Positions 36,672 to 45,704 of a stretch of DNA of 59,992 nt are shown piece by piece. The position numbers and the translations under genes were made by a program. How positions within the stretch are numbered: position 1 is the stretch's first letter; each line of letters opens with the position of its first letter. This stretch comes from Iodobacter sp. (GTDB lineage: Bacteria; Pseudomonadota; Gammaproteobacteria; Burkholderiales; Chitinibacteraceae), in NCBI RefSeq assembly GCF_025352645.1, contig NZ_JANXSO010000105.1, positions 1 through 59,992 on the forward strand, written 5' to 3'. The notes beneath the pieces are model-generated. The model did no database searches. It saw only the letters and a list, made by a program, of their open reading frames with translations, and was not told the origin of the DNA.

Positions 36672-37667
36672 ATGTCTATGCTCATGACTTCGCCTCAAAC
36701 CATTGAATTTAAACGCGCTACACCTCATCCAGAAAGCGGTGCTTACTCGCTGGATACTGTGGCGGCCCTTTTTGAGCTGCCTTTTAATGATTTGGTGTTT
36801 CAGGCGCAAACCGTACATCGCCAGCACTTTGATGCCAATAAAGTACAACTTTCTACTCTGCTATCGGTAAAAACCGGCGGCTGTTCAGAAGACTGTGGCT
36901 ACTGCTCGCAATCGGCTCGCTACGATACCGGCTTAGAAAAAGAAGTGCTGATGAACGCCGATGAAGTGATTGACGTGGCCCGCATCGCCAAAGAAAATGG
37001 CGCATCGCGTTTCTGTATGGGTGCAGCATGGCGTGGCCCTAAGACCAAAGATTTAGTTGAAGTGAAGAAAATGATTGCTGGCGTGAAAGCGCTAGGCTTA
37101 GAAACCTGCGCCACTTTTGGTATGTTGAAAGAAGGCCAAGCCGAAGAGTTACGCGATTCTGGCCTCGATTATTACAACCACAACCTAGATACCTCGCCAG
37201 AAAACTACGCCAATGTGGTGACGAGCCACAGCTACCAAGATCGCTTGGATACTCTGGGCAAGGTGCGTAAGGCGGGTTTGAATGTCTGTAGTGGCGGTAT
37301 TGTGGGCTTGGGTGAAACAAGGCTAGACCGCGTGGGCTTGATCGCCCAGCTGGCTAATCTAGCGCCACAGCCTGATTCTGTACCCATTAATAATTTGGTG
37401 AAGATTGAAGGCACGCCACTAGAAGAGGGTGAAGCCATCGACTGGACCGAATTCGTGCGCATGATCGCCGTGGCCCGCATCACCATGCCAAAATCCTTTG
37501 TGCGCCTCTCTGCAGGCCGCCAGCAAATGCCCGAAGCCATGCAAGCGCTGTGCTTTATGGCCGGTGCCAATTCTATTTTCTATGGCGATAAATTACTCAC
37601 CACGGGTAACCCAGACGTAAGCCGTGATAAAAACTTATTTGCTAAGTTAAATATCAAGCCTTTATAA
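36672..37667 (+). CDS. bioB: Biotin synthase
   Basis: A 331-residue radical SAM enzyme that inserts sulfur into dethiobiotin. The [4Fe-4S] motif CxxxCxxC is in [16 protein letters not shown]. The SAM region [11 protein letters not shown], the [11 protein letters not shown] motif and [11 protein letters not shown] fit the family. ATG 36672 was chosen as the first of three close ATGs (also 36678 and 36684) behind AAGG at 36657-36660. No other bio genes are in the window. A 16-bp terminator follows. Confidence 0.97.
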   Translation: MSMLMTSPQTIEFKRATPHPESGAYSLDTVAALFELPFNDLVFQAQTVHRQHFDANKVQLSTLLSVKTGGCSEDCGYCSQSARYDTGLEKEVLMNADEVIDVARIAKENGASRFCMGAAWRGPKTKDLVEVKKMIAGVKALGLETCATFGMLKEGQAEELRDSGLDYYNHNLDTSPENYANVVTSHSYQDRLDTLGKVRKAGLNVCSGGIVGLGETRLDRVGLIAQLANLAPQPDSVPINNLVKIEGTPLEEGEAIDWTEFVRMIAVARITMPKSFVRLSAGRQQMPEAMQALCFMAGANSIFYGDKLLTTGNPDVSRDKNLFAKLNIKPL

Positions 37668-37673
37668 GGGCTT

Positions 37674-37709
37674 AAATAAAAGGGGAAGCGCAGGCTTCCC
37701 CTTTTATTT
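37674..37709. terminator. Perfect 16-bp bidirectional terminator
   Basis: 37674-37689 (AAATAAAAGGGGAAGC) is the exact reverse complement of 37694-37709, with a GCAG loop. It serves bioB and the converging GyrI-like gene, whose stop lies inside it. Confidence 0.92.
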
Positions 37710-38348
37710 GGCTAAAAACAATGAGGAAGGCTCTGAATGATTCGCTATTGGATGCCGAATGATTGTTTTCCAATTTTGCGGATTGGCGCGCCGAATATCG
37801 CTCAGGTAAATTTCATGATGTTTACCGGCCCGGCTGGCACGGGAATCAATAAAATCATGCAGGCGTTCAATCGTTGGGCCTTCTTGATCAAACGGGCCAA
37901 TATGCAAAATTTGGGCGCAGCGCCCTTCGGTGAAAGATTCAAAGCGTAATAGGGGCAGTCCAGGGAGATTTTTCTTTTTTTGCACTTCAGCAATTGCCGC
38001 CGTAATCAATGCTTTTTCAAGAAAAGCGGGCTGCATAATCATCATGGTCCATTGCCATTGCGCTTTATTGCGGGCAATAAAATCAGCCATATCCTCTGCC
38101 CACCAAAGCCCCTCTAGTGGCATCACGGCGTAATCGAGTGCCTGAGGCCCTTTTTTGAGCATAAATTTGGCGGTATAAGCCACAGAAAATAGCGCCTCTA
38201 CTGCCTGTGAATAGGCAATAGAGGTGCTAGGATCCCCCTTGCCATCAATCATCAAATAATTAAATGAGGGGACATCTACCTCTACCACCTCTTTGGCAGA
38301 AGGCTGGTAGAGATGTTTTAACTCTTTTTTTAAATCCAACTTTTTCAT
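37704..38348 (-). CDS. GyrI-like small-molecule-binding domain protein
   Basis: The start was set at ATG 38348 (MKKLDLKKELKHLY) behind GGGGGAAA; the product is 214 residues. It has the GyrI-like pattern: PSFNYLMIDGKGDPSTSIAY near the start, then EGLWWAEDMADF, and LHIGPFDQEGPTIERLHDFI towards the end. Proteins of this stand-alone type may bind amphipathic drugs; no HTH is present. It overlaps the bioB terminator at its 3' end. Confidence 0.82.
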   Translation of the reverse strand: MKKLDLKKELKHLYQPSAKEVVEVDVPSFNYLMIDGKGDPSTSIAYSQAVEALFSVAYTAKFMLKKGPQALDYAVMPLEGLWWAEDMADFIARNKAQWQWTMMIMQPAFLEKALITAAIAEVQKKKNLPGLPLLRFESFTEGRCAQILHIGPFDQEGPTIERLHDFIDSRASRAGKHHEIYLSDIRRANPQNWKTIIRHPIANHSEPSSLFLAK

Positions 38349-38464
38349 TTTTCCCCCTAGCAAATATTGGATATCTAGGTTTTTAAAACTGTCAATGGCC
38401 ACTGTGGGTAAAAAAATAATATTAGCACGCGGGCCTAGTTGCAAAACCCTATGCAAGAATTGGT

Positions 38465-39058
38465 TTATGGCAGGTATTTAACGATATTTCCCAGCGCTTG
38501 AGAGACGTATGCGTCTTTCTCCCCAACGGGGCCAACGTAGTATAGTGCCGCCGCTGCGGCTTCGATGCCCTCGGTGCGCGCAATGATCCACGCCGCTAGG
38601 TAGGGAGCAGCCATGCCGCCGCCTGCCGTTGCACTATTGCCTTGGGCGAAGAAGGGCTGGTTTAACACTTTGGCTCCGGCTTCTTGCACCCAAGGTTTGC
38701 TTGTGAGGTCCGTGCAGGCAGGGATTTTGACCAATAACCCCAGCTTAGCAAGGATCAGAGTGCCAGAGCATTGCGCCCCGATGAGCTGCTTTGTGGGGTC
38801 AAGCGCAATCCTTACCATTAGCTCGGGATTGGCGACCACATCGCGAGTTTGTATGCCACTGCCGATTAACACCGCATCGGCTGATCTTGCCTCGTCTAGG
38901 GACGACTGGGTATGCACAGTTACGCCATTCATCGAAGTGACCTGTGGGCAGCATAGGGTGACGCGCCAATCAGGCTTTTTGATTCTATTGAGTACACCAA
39001 GCGCAACCAGGGAATCCAGCTCATTAAACCCTTGGAAGGTGAGTATCGCGATGTGCAT
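38465..39058 (-). CDS. DJ-1/PfpI-family protein
   Basis: A 197-residue protein starting MHIAILTFQGFNELDSL, typical of the PfpI/ThiJ fold. The nucleophile elbow reads LIGAQCSGTLILAKLG, with the Cys of the AxCxG motif. A GTG at 39070 is an alternative start. DJ-1-like domains act as glyoxalases, deglycases or chaperones; the exact role is unknown. It lies 116 bp upstream of the GyrI-like gene on the same strand. Confidence 0.85.
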   Translation of the reverse strand: MHIAILTFQGFNELDSLVALGVLNRIKKPDWRVTLCCPQVTSMNGVTVHTQSSLDEARSADAVLIGSGIQTRDVVANPELMVRIALDPTKQLIGAQCSGTLILAKLGLLVKIPACTDLTSKPWVQEAGAKVLNQPFFAQGNSATAGGGMAAPYLAAWIIARTEGIEAAAAALYYVGPVGEKDAYVSQALGNIVKYLP

Positions 39059-39109
39059 CGAGGTGCCCACTCTATAAAATGGAGGATATTTAAAGGGCTA
39101 AAGCATTTG

Positions 39110-39562
39110 CTAGCCATTAACGCGGGTAAAGTGCAGGGGCTTTTGTGGGATGAAAAAGCCAAGAGCAAACCCAAAGCCTGCAGTTGCCCAGACAAGCGCG
39201 GCAATAACCTCAAAGGTATTGAATAGCTCTGGATGCTGGATCGCCAAGGGGATCAGTAAAAAGCCACGAACAAGGCAAACCGTGGCAATGCTGGCAAGCG
39301 CTGGGCGCAGCAAGGGTAGGCGGCGTATTAGCCCAGCGGCAGAGCAGGCATAAATAGCGCAAAGCCCCATCAGCAAAGCAATGGCCGCGGTGCTGACGGG
39401 GGCTAGCCATGTGCCGTTACGGGCGGATGCCACAATTTGTGGTGGCGCGCCAAAAAAAGCATACCAAGCAGGCCCACCCACAATCGCCGCTAAATGAATA
39501 ATAACCCCTATCGCAGCAATGCCTGCCGCAAGCAAGATCCAAGAGGTGGATGCGTTTTTCAT
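39110..39562 (-). CDS. Four-helix membrane protein, unknown
   Basis: The start was placed at ATG 39562 (MKNASTSWILLAAGIAAIGV) behind AGAGAAAT, giving 150 residues. Four transmembrane segments are visible (about 8-30, 52-73, 83-105 and 118-140). I do not assign a family. It lies 51 bp upstream of the DJ-1-like gene, same strand, so they may be co-transcribed. A further ATG/GTG upstream (39598) has no ribosome-binding site. Confidence 0.7.
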   Translation of the reverse strand: MKNASTSWILLAAGIAAIGVIIHLAAIVGGPAWYAFFGAPPQIVASARNGTWLAPVSTAAIALLMGLCAIYACSAAGLIRRLPLLRPALASIATVCLVRGFLLIPLAIQHPELFNTFEVIAALVWATAGFGFALGFFIPQKPLHFTRVNG

Positions 39563-39772
39563 AGCTATTTCTCTATTAATTTTTCCCAGAAAGGCCATAT
39601 TGCGGCATGGATCTGGCTTGGCCGATGATTAATCCACCTGTTTATATTTCTAAAACATGACGCTTTGAGTAATTTTCAGGTGGGTATATTTTAAGCGGTA
39701 ATAGCGCTGTGGTCATTTGCTATGTGTTGGGTGTGGTAAAACCGCCCAAGCACGAATGATCACTGCGAGTTG

Positions 39773-40060
39773 TTAGCCGCGTTCTAATTGTAAGGTGATA
39801 AATTTCCCATCTTCACTTTCGCCTGTGTCTGCTGCTACCCAGCCTTGTGATAAATAGAAATTTAAAGCGGCTGTGTTTTTGATTAAACACTTTAGTTGCC
39901 ATGGCAAGGGCAGCCATTGCTGCAGTGCGGTTAATAACGCTCGGCCGACGCCAAAGCGCTGATAGCTGGGTTTAATGTAGAGATGGTGGATAAATGGCTC
40001 GGCCATCCAAACCGATACAAAACCGATCAGCTGCTTATCTTCCCCAACCGCTACAAACAC
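39773..40060 (-). CDS. GNAT N-acetyltransferase with missing canonical start
   Basis: From GTG 40060 this is only 95 residues, which covers the second half of a GNAT fold, including the acetyl-CoA loop QRFGVGRALLTAL and the helix ALNFYLSQGW. Upstream in frame, to 40252, the sequence still reads as a GNAT N-terminus (KIRAATLADYPAIQAIHEEC). It has no ATG, GTG or TTG before a TAA at 40255-40253; only ATT codons occur. So this is a decayed gene or uses a rare start. Full length would be about 160 residues, normal for GNAT. Confidence 0.7.
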   Translation of the reverse strand: MFVAVGEDKQLIGFVSVWMAEPFIHHLYIKPSYQRFGVGRALLTALQQWLPLPWQLKCLIKNTAALNFYLSQGWVAADTGESEDGKFITLQLERG

Positions 40061-40297
40061 GTCTTCACCGATAGATGCTTGCGCAAAATTGCTTGTTAAT
40101 CGGCTGGATGCGGGAAGCCACTCGGCTGTGCTTCTGCATTCCTCATGGATGGCTTGAATCGCTGGATAGTCCGCAAGTGTTGCGGCGCGAATTTTTGGCG
40201 TTTGGGGTGCAGGTGGAGAGGTGATTGTTTTGGAGGTTTGAATGTGAATTTTTTAACTAAAGTTGTTCAGTAATAAGCTGTTTGTTATGGATAAATA

Positions 40298-40807
40298 CTA
40301 TTTTTCCCTTGGTTTTGTTAATTTGGGTAAAGGCTTGAAACGTATCTTACTAAGCTCAATTAATTCAATATTGTCAGGGCTGGCGAGCCATCTTCGTGTT
40401 TCGATAAAGCCAAAAAAACTGTAAAGCGACACCGCGGGGACATTTTTCGCCGCAGTGGAAACTGTGAAGTTACATTGGTCGAAAAGCGATAGAGCTCTCG
40501 CCAACAGGCCGCTCCCCACTTGCCGTCTTTGTGCTGAAGGCTTGACGACCAAAGACGAAATACACAGGGAGTCAGGACAAGGTTTTTTACAAATGCTGAC
40601 AACTCCGACTAGCTCATTGAGCTGATACGCTCCGTAGAAATTTTCGCAGCTTTCCTGAATATCTACGACCGTTACCTGTAGGGGCGGAAAGTCCTTTACT
40701 CCTAGTAACTCAGCCTCTTGGCTGTATGCAGCCATTTGCACCGCATGAATTTGAGCTGCAACAGCGTGGTTTTTGTTGAGCAATGCCACAAATTGGCTTG
40801 AAATCAT
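40298..40807 (-). CDS. GNAT N-acetyltransferase
   Basis: A 169-residue GNAT-fold protein. The core strand SLCISSLVVKPSAQRRQVGSG gives the Q/RxxGxG/A acetyl-CoA loop (QRRQVGSG), and VPAVSLYSFFGFIETRRW gives the terminal beta-alpha motif. Its substrate is unknown. It forms part of a cluster of four GNATs on the same strand over 7 kb. It lies 491 bp from the preceding GNAT start region. Confidence 0.8.
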   Translation of the reverse strand: MISSQFVALLNKNHAVAAQIHAVQMAAYSQEAELLGVKDFPPLQVTVVDIQESCENFYGAYQLNELVGVVSICKKPCPDSLCISSLVVKPSAQRRQVGSGLLARALSLFDQCNFTVSTAAKNVPAVSLYSFFGFIETRRWLASPDNIELIELSKIRFKPLPKLTKPREK

Positions 40808-40867
40808 TTTCTGCGCTCTAGTATTAGAAGTAAAAAAACTGCTGTCTTTACTTATTACTTAGGCCAC

Positions 40868-41494
40868 TTATGCAGTTGCAATTTGCTCGAGAATCGAGGG
40901 TAGTGCCAGCATGCTTGAAAACGTATTGCCTTGCGCTACTAAGTGTGGGGCGTAGTGAAGCGCTTGCATGCCAGCAGCAGCGGCGGCTTTGAGGCCGACA
41001 GGGCTATCCTCTACTACAACGCATTGTTCAGGAGCAAAGCCTAGCGTGGCTGCGGCATGCAAAAATAAACCAGGATCGGGCTTCCATGATTTGACGAGGT
41101 AAGAGCTAAATAGCCTTTCGCCAAAATGTGTCGCAAGTCCCGTAATGGCAAGAGCATGCCTGATTTTTTCAGGAGGCCCGCTGGATGCTATGCAAAATGG
41201 GTGCTGGATTTGCCCTAGCATTTCAGGTACACCCCGCATTGGCTTTAACTCCGTCGCAAATAAATCCGCTACACGCTGGCGGTAACGGGCTTCAAACCCT
41301 TCTGGCAATGAGTGACCCAGTTTGTTTTCGATATCGCTAAGAATCTCCGCAAGTTTCTTCCCTCGGTAACGGTTAACAAGGGACACGACTGTTTCGCTTA
41401 GCGAAGGAAGCAGGTCGAGAAAAGCTTGGTTGCAGAGGGGCTCGCTATCAACCAGAGTGCCGTCAAGATCAAAAATCACGAGCAACTGAACCAT
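40868..41494 (-). CDS. HAD-superfamily phosphatase (CbbY/YieH-like)
   Basis: A 208-residue HAD subfamily IA phosphatase. Motif I is FDLDGTLVDSEPLCNQAF with the nucleophile Asp, motif II is CIASSGPPEK, motif III Lys is in SSYLVKSWKPDPGLFL, and motif IV is VVVEDSPVGLKAAAAAG. A helical cap lies between motifs I and II. It probably acts on a sugar or nucleotide phosphate; the substrate is not known. Confidence 0.9.
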   Translation of the reverse strand: MVQLLVIFDLDGTLVDSEPLCNQAFLDLLPSLSETVVSLVNRYRGKKLAEILSDIENKLGHSLPEGFEARYRQRVADLFATELKPMRGVPEMLGQIQHPFCIASSGPPEKIRHALAITGLATHFGERLFSSYLVKSWKPDPGLFLHAAATLGFAPEQCVVVEDSPVGLKAAAAAGMQALHYAPHLVAQGNTFSSMLALPSILEQIATA

Positions 41495-41523
41495 ATGGTA
41501 GGCCTGATTTTAGAAGGGGGTCT

Positions 41524-41587
41524 CAATTCTATCAACTTAAGGACAATGTCTTAATCGTAACGCACTGATGCTTAAGTTAATGGATTG
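41524..41587. repeat. Minimal family B palindromic element
   Basis: Left end CAATTCTATCAACTTAAG (41524-41541) and right end CTTAAGTTAATGGATTG (41571-41587) are inverted over 17-18 bp with three mismatches. The unit is just 64 bp. It shows the element's core: both ends and a 30-bp middle. Confidence 0.75.
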
Positions 41588-41595
41588 GGTAAGCC

Positions 41596-41847
41596 TTACT
41601 TGGCAATTTTAGTTTGTTTTTCCCAGATAGATAAAATTGCATCTAATCGTTGGGATTGTTGCTCTTGTTTTGTAAGTAGTAAATCTACTCGTTGCTGCTG
41701 CTCTTCGGCCTTAGTGGCTTGTTCCATATATTTCTTCATTGCTAATGTTTGATTTGCCGACTCTACTGAAGCTTCAGGGGGAGCGGTTGGCCGTATTAAG
41801 CAGATCCATATAATGCCAAAAACAATAGAAAAAACTATTTTTTTAAT
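41596..41847 (-). CDS. Possible small membrane/coiled-coil protein without canonical start
   Basis: An open frame reads as a coherent 83-residue protein: an N-terminal hydrophobic anchor KKIVFSIVFGIIWIC, then a Gln/Glu-rich helix (KAEEQQQRVDLLLTKQEQQS). The residue expected to be the initiator is ATT (41847-41845), not ATG. The nearest in-frame ATG is 41739, which would give a 47-residue soluble peptide. It may be a gene with a mutated start or may use ATT. This is the only coding-like content in the gap 41495-41936. Confidence 0.4.
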   Translation of the reverse strand: MKKIVFSIVFGIIWICLIRPTAPPEASVESANQTLAMKKYMEQATKAEEQQQRVDLLLTKQEQQSQRLDAILSIWEKQTKIAK

Positions 41848-41936
41848 GAGAAAAATAGCGAATTACTTGATGATTGTATGCATGAATAAGTCGTCCGATA
41901 GTCATTTTATGCTTAAGTTTTGATGAGTAAGCAAAC

Positions 41937-42518
41937 TTATTGTATTGAGATTGCTGAATGGGTTATTGATGGCGATTGTTGAATACGCAACCAAGGCCAG
42001 CGTTGCTGGTAAGACGTAGCTTTTCTGATAAACAAGGGCTCGTGCGGGGTGAGGGGGTTAGGGGTAAGCAGCCCTTCGTATAAGAGCTGAAGGCCATTGG
42101 GGGCGTACACTTCTTTATTATTGATGCCCACGCAAGTTGCCGGAATAAGAAAGCGATCAATGCCTTCTTTTGCGCTGCCCAAGGGGGAGTAGGGATGGCC
42201 GAAATCTGCTTCGTACCAGCAATGAACGCGCGCTTGATTGGCTACTTCTACGGTGATGTTCAGCTCTGCCAGCACTCCTTCTACATGCAGCTGAACTTCG
42301 CGCTCCGCAGCCACGCTGAGGTCTGTTGCATCGAAGTAAAAGAAATCGTAGTCCTTAATATTGCTTTCGGGGGCTTGGCCTGAGAGTGAATTCCAAATGG
42401 TTTGGAAAAGGCAGCCAGCGACCAGCCAACCCTCTTTTAGCCCTAAGGCATCCCAGCGCTCAATAATTTTTGCGTTATTGCGGTTTTGCAGCACGTTGGC
42501 AAGAAATGTAGCTTGCAT
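41937..42518 (-). CDS. Nucleotidyltransferase-family protein (NTP_transf_6-like)
   Basis: A 193-residue protein. GWLVAGCLFQTIWN followed by IKDYDFFYFDATDLS gives the NTase G-x-x-x-Q/N and acidic D-x-D/F pattern of the PF06042-type nucleotidyltransferases. WYEADFGHPYSPLGSAKEGI also fits that family. Function unknown; possibly a mobile accessory gene. It is adjacent to the secreted adenosine deaminase, but 127 bp apart. Confidence 0.78.
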   Translation of the reverse strand: MQATFLANVLQNRNNAKIIERWDALGLKEGWLVAGCLFQTIWNSLSGQAPESNIKDYDFFYFDATDLSVAAEREVQLHVEGVLAELNITVEVANQARVHCWYEADFGHPYSPLGSAKEGIDRFLIPATCVGINNKEVYAPNGLQLLYEGLLTPNPLTPHEPLFIRKATSYQQRWPWLRIQQSPSITHSAISIQ

Positions 42519-42601
42519 GTTGGCCTGTGGTTGAGTTGTAGGGGCTTCCCTATTGCTAGCAGGTTAGAGCAGGCTTAAATATTACCAGCTAGTCCCACTT
42601 T

Positions 42602-42634
42602 GAAAAAACGCTACTGCATTTTATTGCAGTAGCG
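42602..42634 (-). terminator. Intrinsic terminator of the adenosine deaminase gene
   Basis: CGCTACTGCA (42609-42618) pairs with TGCAGTAGCG (42625-42634). On the minus strand the stem is followed by a T run (complement of 42603-42608). It lies 11 bp after the deaminase stop. Confidence 0.88.
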
Positions 42635-42645
42635 CTGATGGTTTA

Positions 42646-44112
42646 TTACTTAATCATCTTTGCAACTTTTGCTTCAAATTCATCAAAGCGTTGTTTAAGC
42701 GCCTGCATTTCAGATTTTTTTTCTGCTTGGCCTAAAAATGAATACTGGATGCTATTCATGGCCGTGTTTTTTAGCTCGTCGTAAGATGGTTTGTAGCGGC
42801 TGGCGTAGAGCAGGTATTCGCCGCTGAGATTATTACGTGACACGCCCGGATCATCGCTGGATATTACAAAGGGCACGCCGTGGCGGCGGTAAACCTGAAT
42901 AGGGTGGGCCTCATTTTTTATCCCAAGAATAAACTCATTACTGCTGAGGTTAACTTCTACCGCAATATCTTTTTCTTTTAGTTTCTTTAAAAGAAGATCG
43001 GCATTTTTTTCGTGGGTGATATCAATGCCGTGGCCGATCCGATTTGCGCCAGCGATTTGTACTGCATCATTAATATGATTTTTTAATCCTTCTGGCGGCA
43101 CCATGCCAAGTGCTAATTCACCCGCGTGCAGGGCGAGTTTGCTATCTGGGTAGCGTTTCTTAAAGAATTTAAACATCTGCATATGCAAATCATAATCACG
43201 CATCGCAACGTGTTCATTTTCTGGCCCAACAATATTAACGGCCACAATTAAATCGCTGGCTTTATCTGCGGCAAAAGCGGAATACATTTGGCTAAAGACC
43301 AATGATGGCGATAGATTGCGCAATACATAGGCTTGTACGCGTAATTTAAAATCGCTGCTATCAATGCCTTTGGCTGCGTCTTCCATAGTTTTGATATAGG
43401 CGCTAATTTGTTGCTGGCTGGTGGCGTCTTGCGCCATAAAATCGGCGTAACGGGCAAAAATGGCTTCAGCATTGTTTGGGTTTTGTACCAGTTGATTTAT
43501 TTCTTGGTCTAATTCTTTATTGCTGATACCTGGGGCCAAATCGACCATGGTTTCTAAGTATTGTACGTTTTCTGCCTGCGCACGCTCTTTTAAAGATTGA
43601 AAGCCTTCGTGCATGGCGTAGCTGGCAACCGGCATAAAATAGAAAAAGGTATTAAAGAAGTTTTGATCGGGTGCGGGCTGATCATGGCTATGGTTGCTGA
43701 AATCTTTATCCGACCATTTTTGCAGTAATTCACGATAAAAAGCATTGTTTTGGCGGGTGGCATCGGCGCTTAGGCAAATTTTGCTACTGGCTTCGCTAGG
43801 GCTGGTGTTGATATGAAATTTTTGAGCGTTGAGTGCGGCATTGTCTTCGCTATAAATGCAAAATTTTTGTCGGCCTACCCATTCTAGATAGGTTTCAGCA
43901 TAAATAGCGCCAGAATAATGGTGATGTAAATCAGCACCCTTAGGCAGCATATTCATCAATAGCCCCAGCTCTGCCGTATTGGGTGTGGGGGCGCTGATTA
44001 ATTGCGAATAGTATTGCTTGGTTTGTGTGTAGTTATTATTGATATCTTTTGCGTGGCCAGCCCCGATTGCAAGTAGGCAGAGTACAAGTAGTTTAGTTTT
44101 CATCTTAATCAT
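42646..44112 (-). CDS. Secreted adenosine deaminase-like amidohydrolase
   Basis: A 488-residue metallohydrolase with an N-terminal signal peptide (MKTKLLVLCLLAIGAGHA, from residue 4), so it acts in the periplasm or outside. Motifs: GADLHHHYSGAIYAETYLEW for the first zinc His pair, LALHAGE with the metal His and catalytic Glu, RIGHGIDI, and VISSDDPGVSR for the last metal Asp. The length and export fit ADGF-like deaminases rather than cytosolic Add (about 330 aa). It may turn extracellular adenosine to inosine for nucleoside salvage. Confidence 0.88.
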   Translation of the reverse strand: MIKMKTKLLVLCLLAIGAGHAKDINNNYTQTKQYYSQLISAPTPNTAELGLLMNMLPKGADLHHHYSGAIYAETYLEWVGRQKFCIYSEDNAALNAQKFHINTSPSEASSKICLSADATRQNNAFYRELLQKWSDKDFSNHSHDQPAPDQNFFNTFFYFMPVASYAMHEGFQSLKERAQAENVQYLETMVDLAPGISNKELDQEINQLVQNPNNAEAIFARYADFMAQDATSQQQISAYIKTMEDAAKGIDSSDFKLRVQAYVLRNLSPSLVFSQMYSAFAADKASDLIVAVNIVGPENEHVAMRDYDLHMQMFKFFKKRYPDSKLALHAGELALGMVPPEGLKNHINDAVQIAGANRIGHGIDITHEKNADLLLKKLKEKDIAVEVNLSSNEFILGIKNEAHPIQVYRRHGVPFVISSDDPGVSRNNLSGEYLLYASRYKPSYDELKNTAMNSIQYSFLGQAEKKSEMQALKQRFDEFEAKVAKMIK

Positions 44113-44780
44113 CTTTTATGGGTGAAATGGTTAATTATAGGCCGCAGTAAAGGAGTAAATGAATAAGGTGTTAGAGCGCTTGCATTTTTTTTAATTGAAG
44201 TGTTGAGTGTTTTTAATGCCAGTGTAAACAGATACTTGATTGATATAAAAGGGGAAATGGGAAGAGGGGAAAGCTAAGTTTTTTCTTGGCGAAAATCATA
44301 CGCCAACTCTTTGTATAAATGAATTTGAAATTAATTAATTCTTGATGATAAGCAGAATATGAATAAATTAAATGTTGCAGATTTTTTTCCGCATAGTTAA
44401 ACCTTGTTTTTCTGCGGCAAGGATTAGATAGCATGGTTGATCTAACAGCGGTAGGATTTTTCTAGTTGTTTTGAATGCATCAAGCCTTTGTAAAGTTCTT
44501 TGGCTGATTATTTCTAGCCAAGCCCGTGGCTTGTGGGTGGCAGGAACGTATTTATGCCGCTGTTCCCAAATGGCATCACAAGCCCGCTGAGTTTTGGGAT
44601 GCGCATGTTGGCTTGGGGGGGGGTATTACTACGTGCCTAAGCGAGAAGGCTTTATTTAGCGATGCCTATAGCTGAGCACGCGGGTCATTTTCCACTTTTC
44701 CTCAGAGAGTTGCCAAATGGTGGTGAAGCCCGTCATGCCTTCGCACTTCTTGTCTGCGAGGCTACAAAGGCGGTGCTCAA
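44113..44780. other. Gene-poor gap with a possible degraded reading frame
   Basis: No gene with a proper start is supported. On the minus strand a frame from about 44637 to 44394 reads coding-like (WEQRHKYVPATHK, PRAWLEIISQRTLQRLDAFK) but lacks any start codon before TAA. The opposite strand also has a coding-like stretch (AVPKWHHKPAEFWDAHVG) with a nine-base G run at 44615-44623. One may be a remnant; I cannot tell which. Confidence 0.3.
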
Positions 44781-45275
44781 TTACTTAACGCCTGTATTGA
44801 CTGCTGGACTGGCCGTCTCTATGGCATTTTTGATACAGAACTCAACAGACTCCAGGCACGCAGCATTTTGCCCAAAGGTAAGCAGCGCTTTTGCATTTTC
44901 ATATGGCAGCCACTGATACGCTTTGTGTTCTGGAGAGAGTCGTAAATTGACGTGTTCGGAAACATCGCAGTAAAAAACGCGCTCCTGGACCACCGTTGGC
45001 TCCAGTCCATATTGGGCTCGCCATTCCGGCTTAATGGGGTAGGTTTGCTTATAACCGCTTGACATCACTGCGCTAGCTACAATTCCAGTCTCTTCAAAAA
45101 TCTCCCGAATAGCAGCTTGCTCATGAGGTTCACCTGCTTCCAATGCACCTGATATACCCTGCCAGAAATCCGGCAGTGCAAGTTCTGGCCGAGCATTACG
45201 CTGAAGGAGTAAATACTTTCTACCATTCATATTGTTTGAAACGAGGAAAACTTGAATTGAAAACGGTAGTCTCAT
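44781..45275 (-). CDS. Nudix hydrolase
   Basis: A 164-residue Nudix protein. The Nudix box reads GALEAGEPHEQAAIREIFEE with TGI, matching GX5EX7REUXEEXGU. The region around it (FWQGISGALEAGE) resembles dihydroneopterin-triphosphate pyrophosphatase (NudB)-type enzymes, so a folate-pathway role is possible but not proven. It starts at ATG 45275. Confidence 0.88.
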   Translation of the reverse strand: MRLPFSIQVFLVSNNMNGRKYLLLQRNARPELALPDFWQGISGALEAGEPHEQAAIREIFEETGIVASAVMSSGYKQTYPIKPEWRAQYGLEPTVVQERVFYCDVSEHVNLRLSPEHKAYQWLPYENAKALLTFGQNAACLESVEFCIKNAIETASPAVNTGVK

Positions 45276-45704
45276 TGAGTTAGCCTGATATTAGGGAAAA
45301 GAGAATGGCTTGGGGTTGGGGAGTGTATAAGTTTAGTGTATTAAATATGCGGCAGGTATTTATTGATAATATTTGGATGTATTGCTGAAGTTAGTCAATG
45401 ATTTAATTTGTATATTACAGTTGCCGTGCCATACGGGCAATCTTAGTGGGTGATGTTACGCAGCAAAATATAAAAACGCAGTCCACGGAAAACACATAAA
45501 GCACGAACAGGTGACGCGTTGTCATCATCCAGTGCGTCATTCATAGGCTAAGTAATTAAAATCAATTACTTAGAACCAAGGCAAAGATGGCGTTAGTTAA
45601 ACCGATGTGTGTTGCTTGTTTTTTCGTGTTTTTAGTGGACAAAAAGCCTTGCGCGTAACATCAGTTAGTAGGTATTCCAAAGTGATGGCGATTGATGGTG
45701 GGCC
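45276..45704. other. Gene-free gap with palindromes and repeat fragments
   Basis: No gene is supported. CTAAGTAATT (45548-45557) and AATTACTTAG (45564-45573) form a perfect 10-bp hairpin. CAGTCCACGGAAAACACATA at about 45481, and the inverted-sense TTTTTCGTGTTTTTAGTGGAC at about 45621, look like two arms of a degenerate 'CCGTGGAC' repeat; a related 'TTTGTGTTTCTTGTG' string lies at 1712. Confidence 0.4.

Noticed and set aside
44615-44623. Run of nine G in the gap before the Nudix gene
   Set aside because: It could be phase-variable, but no supported gene spans it; both coding-like readings around it lack start codons.
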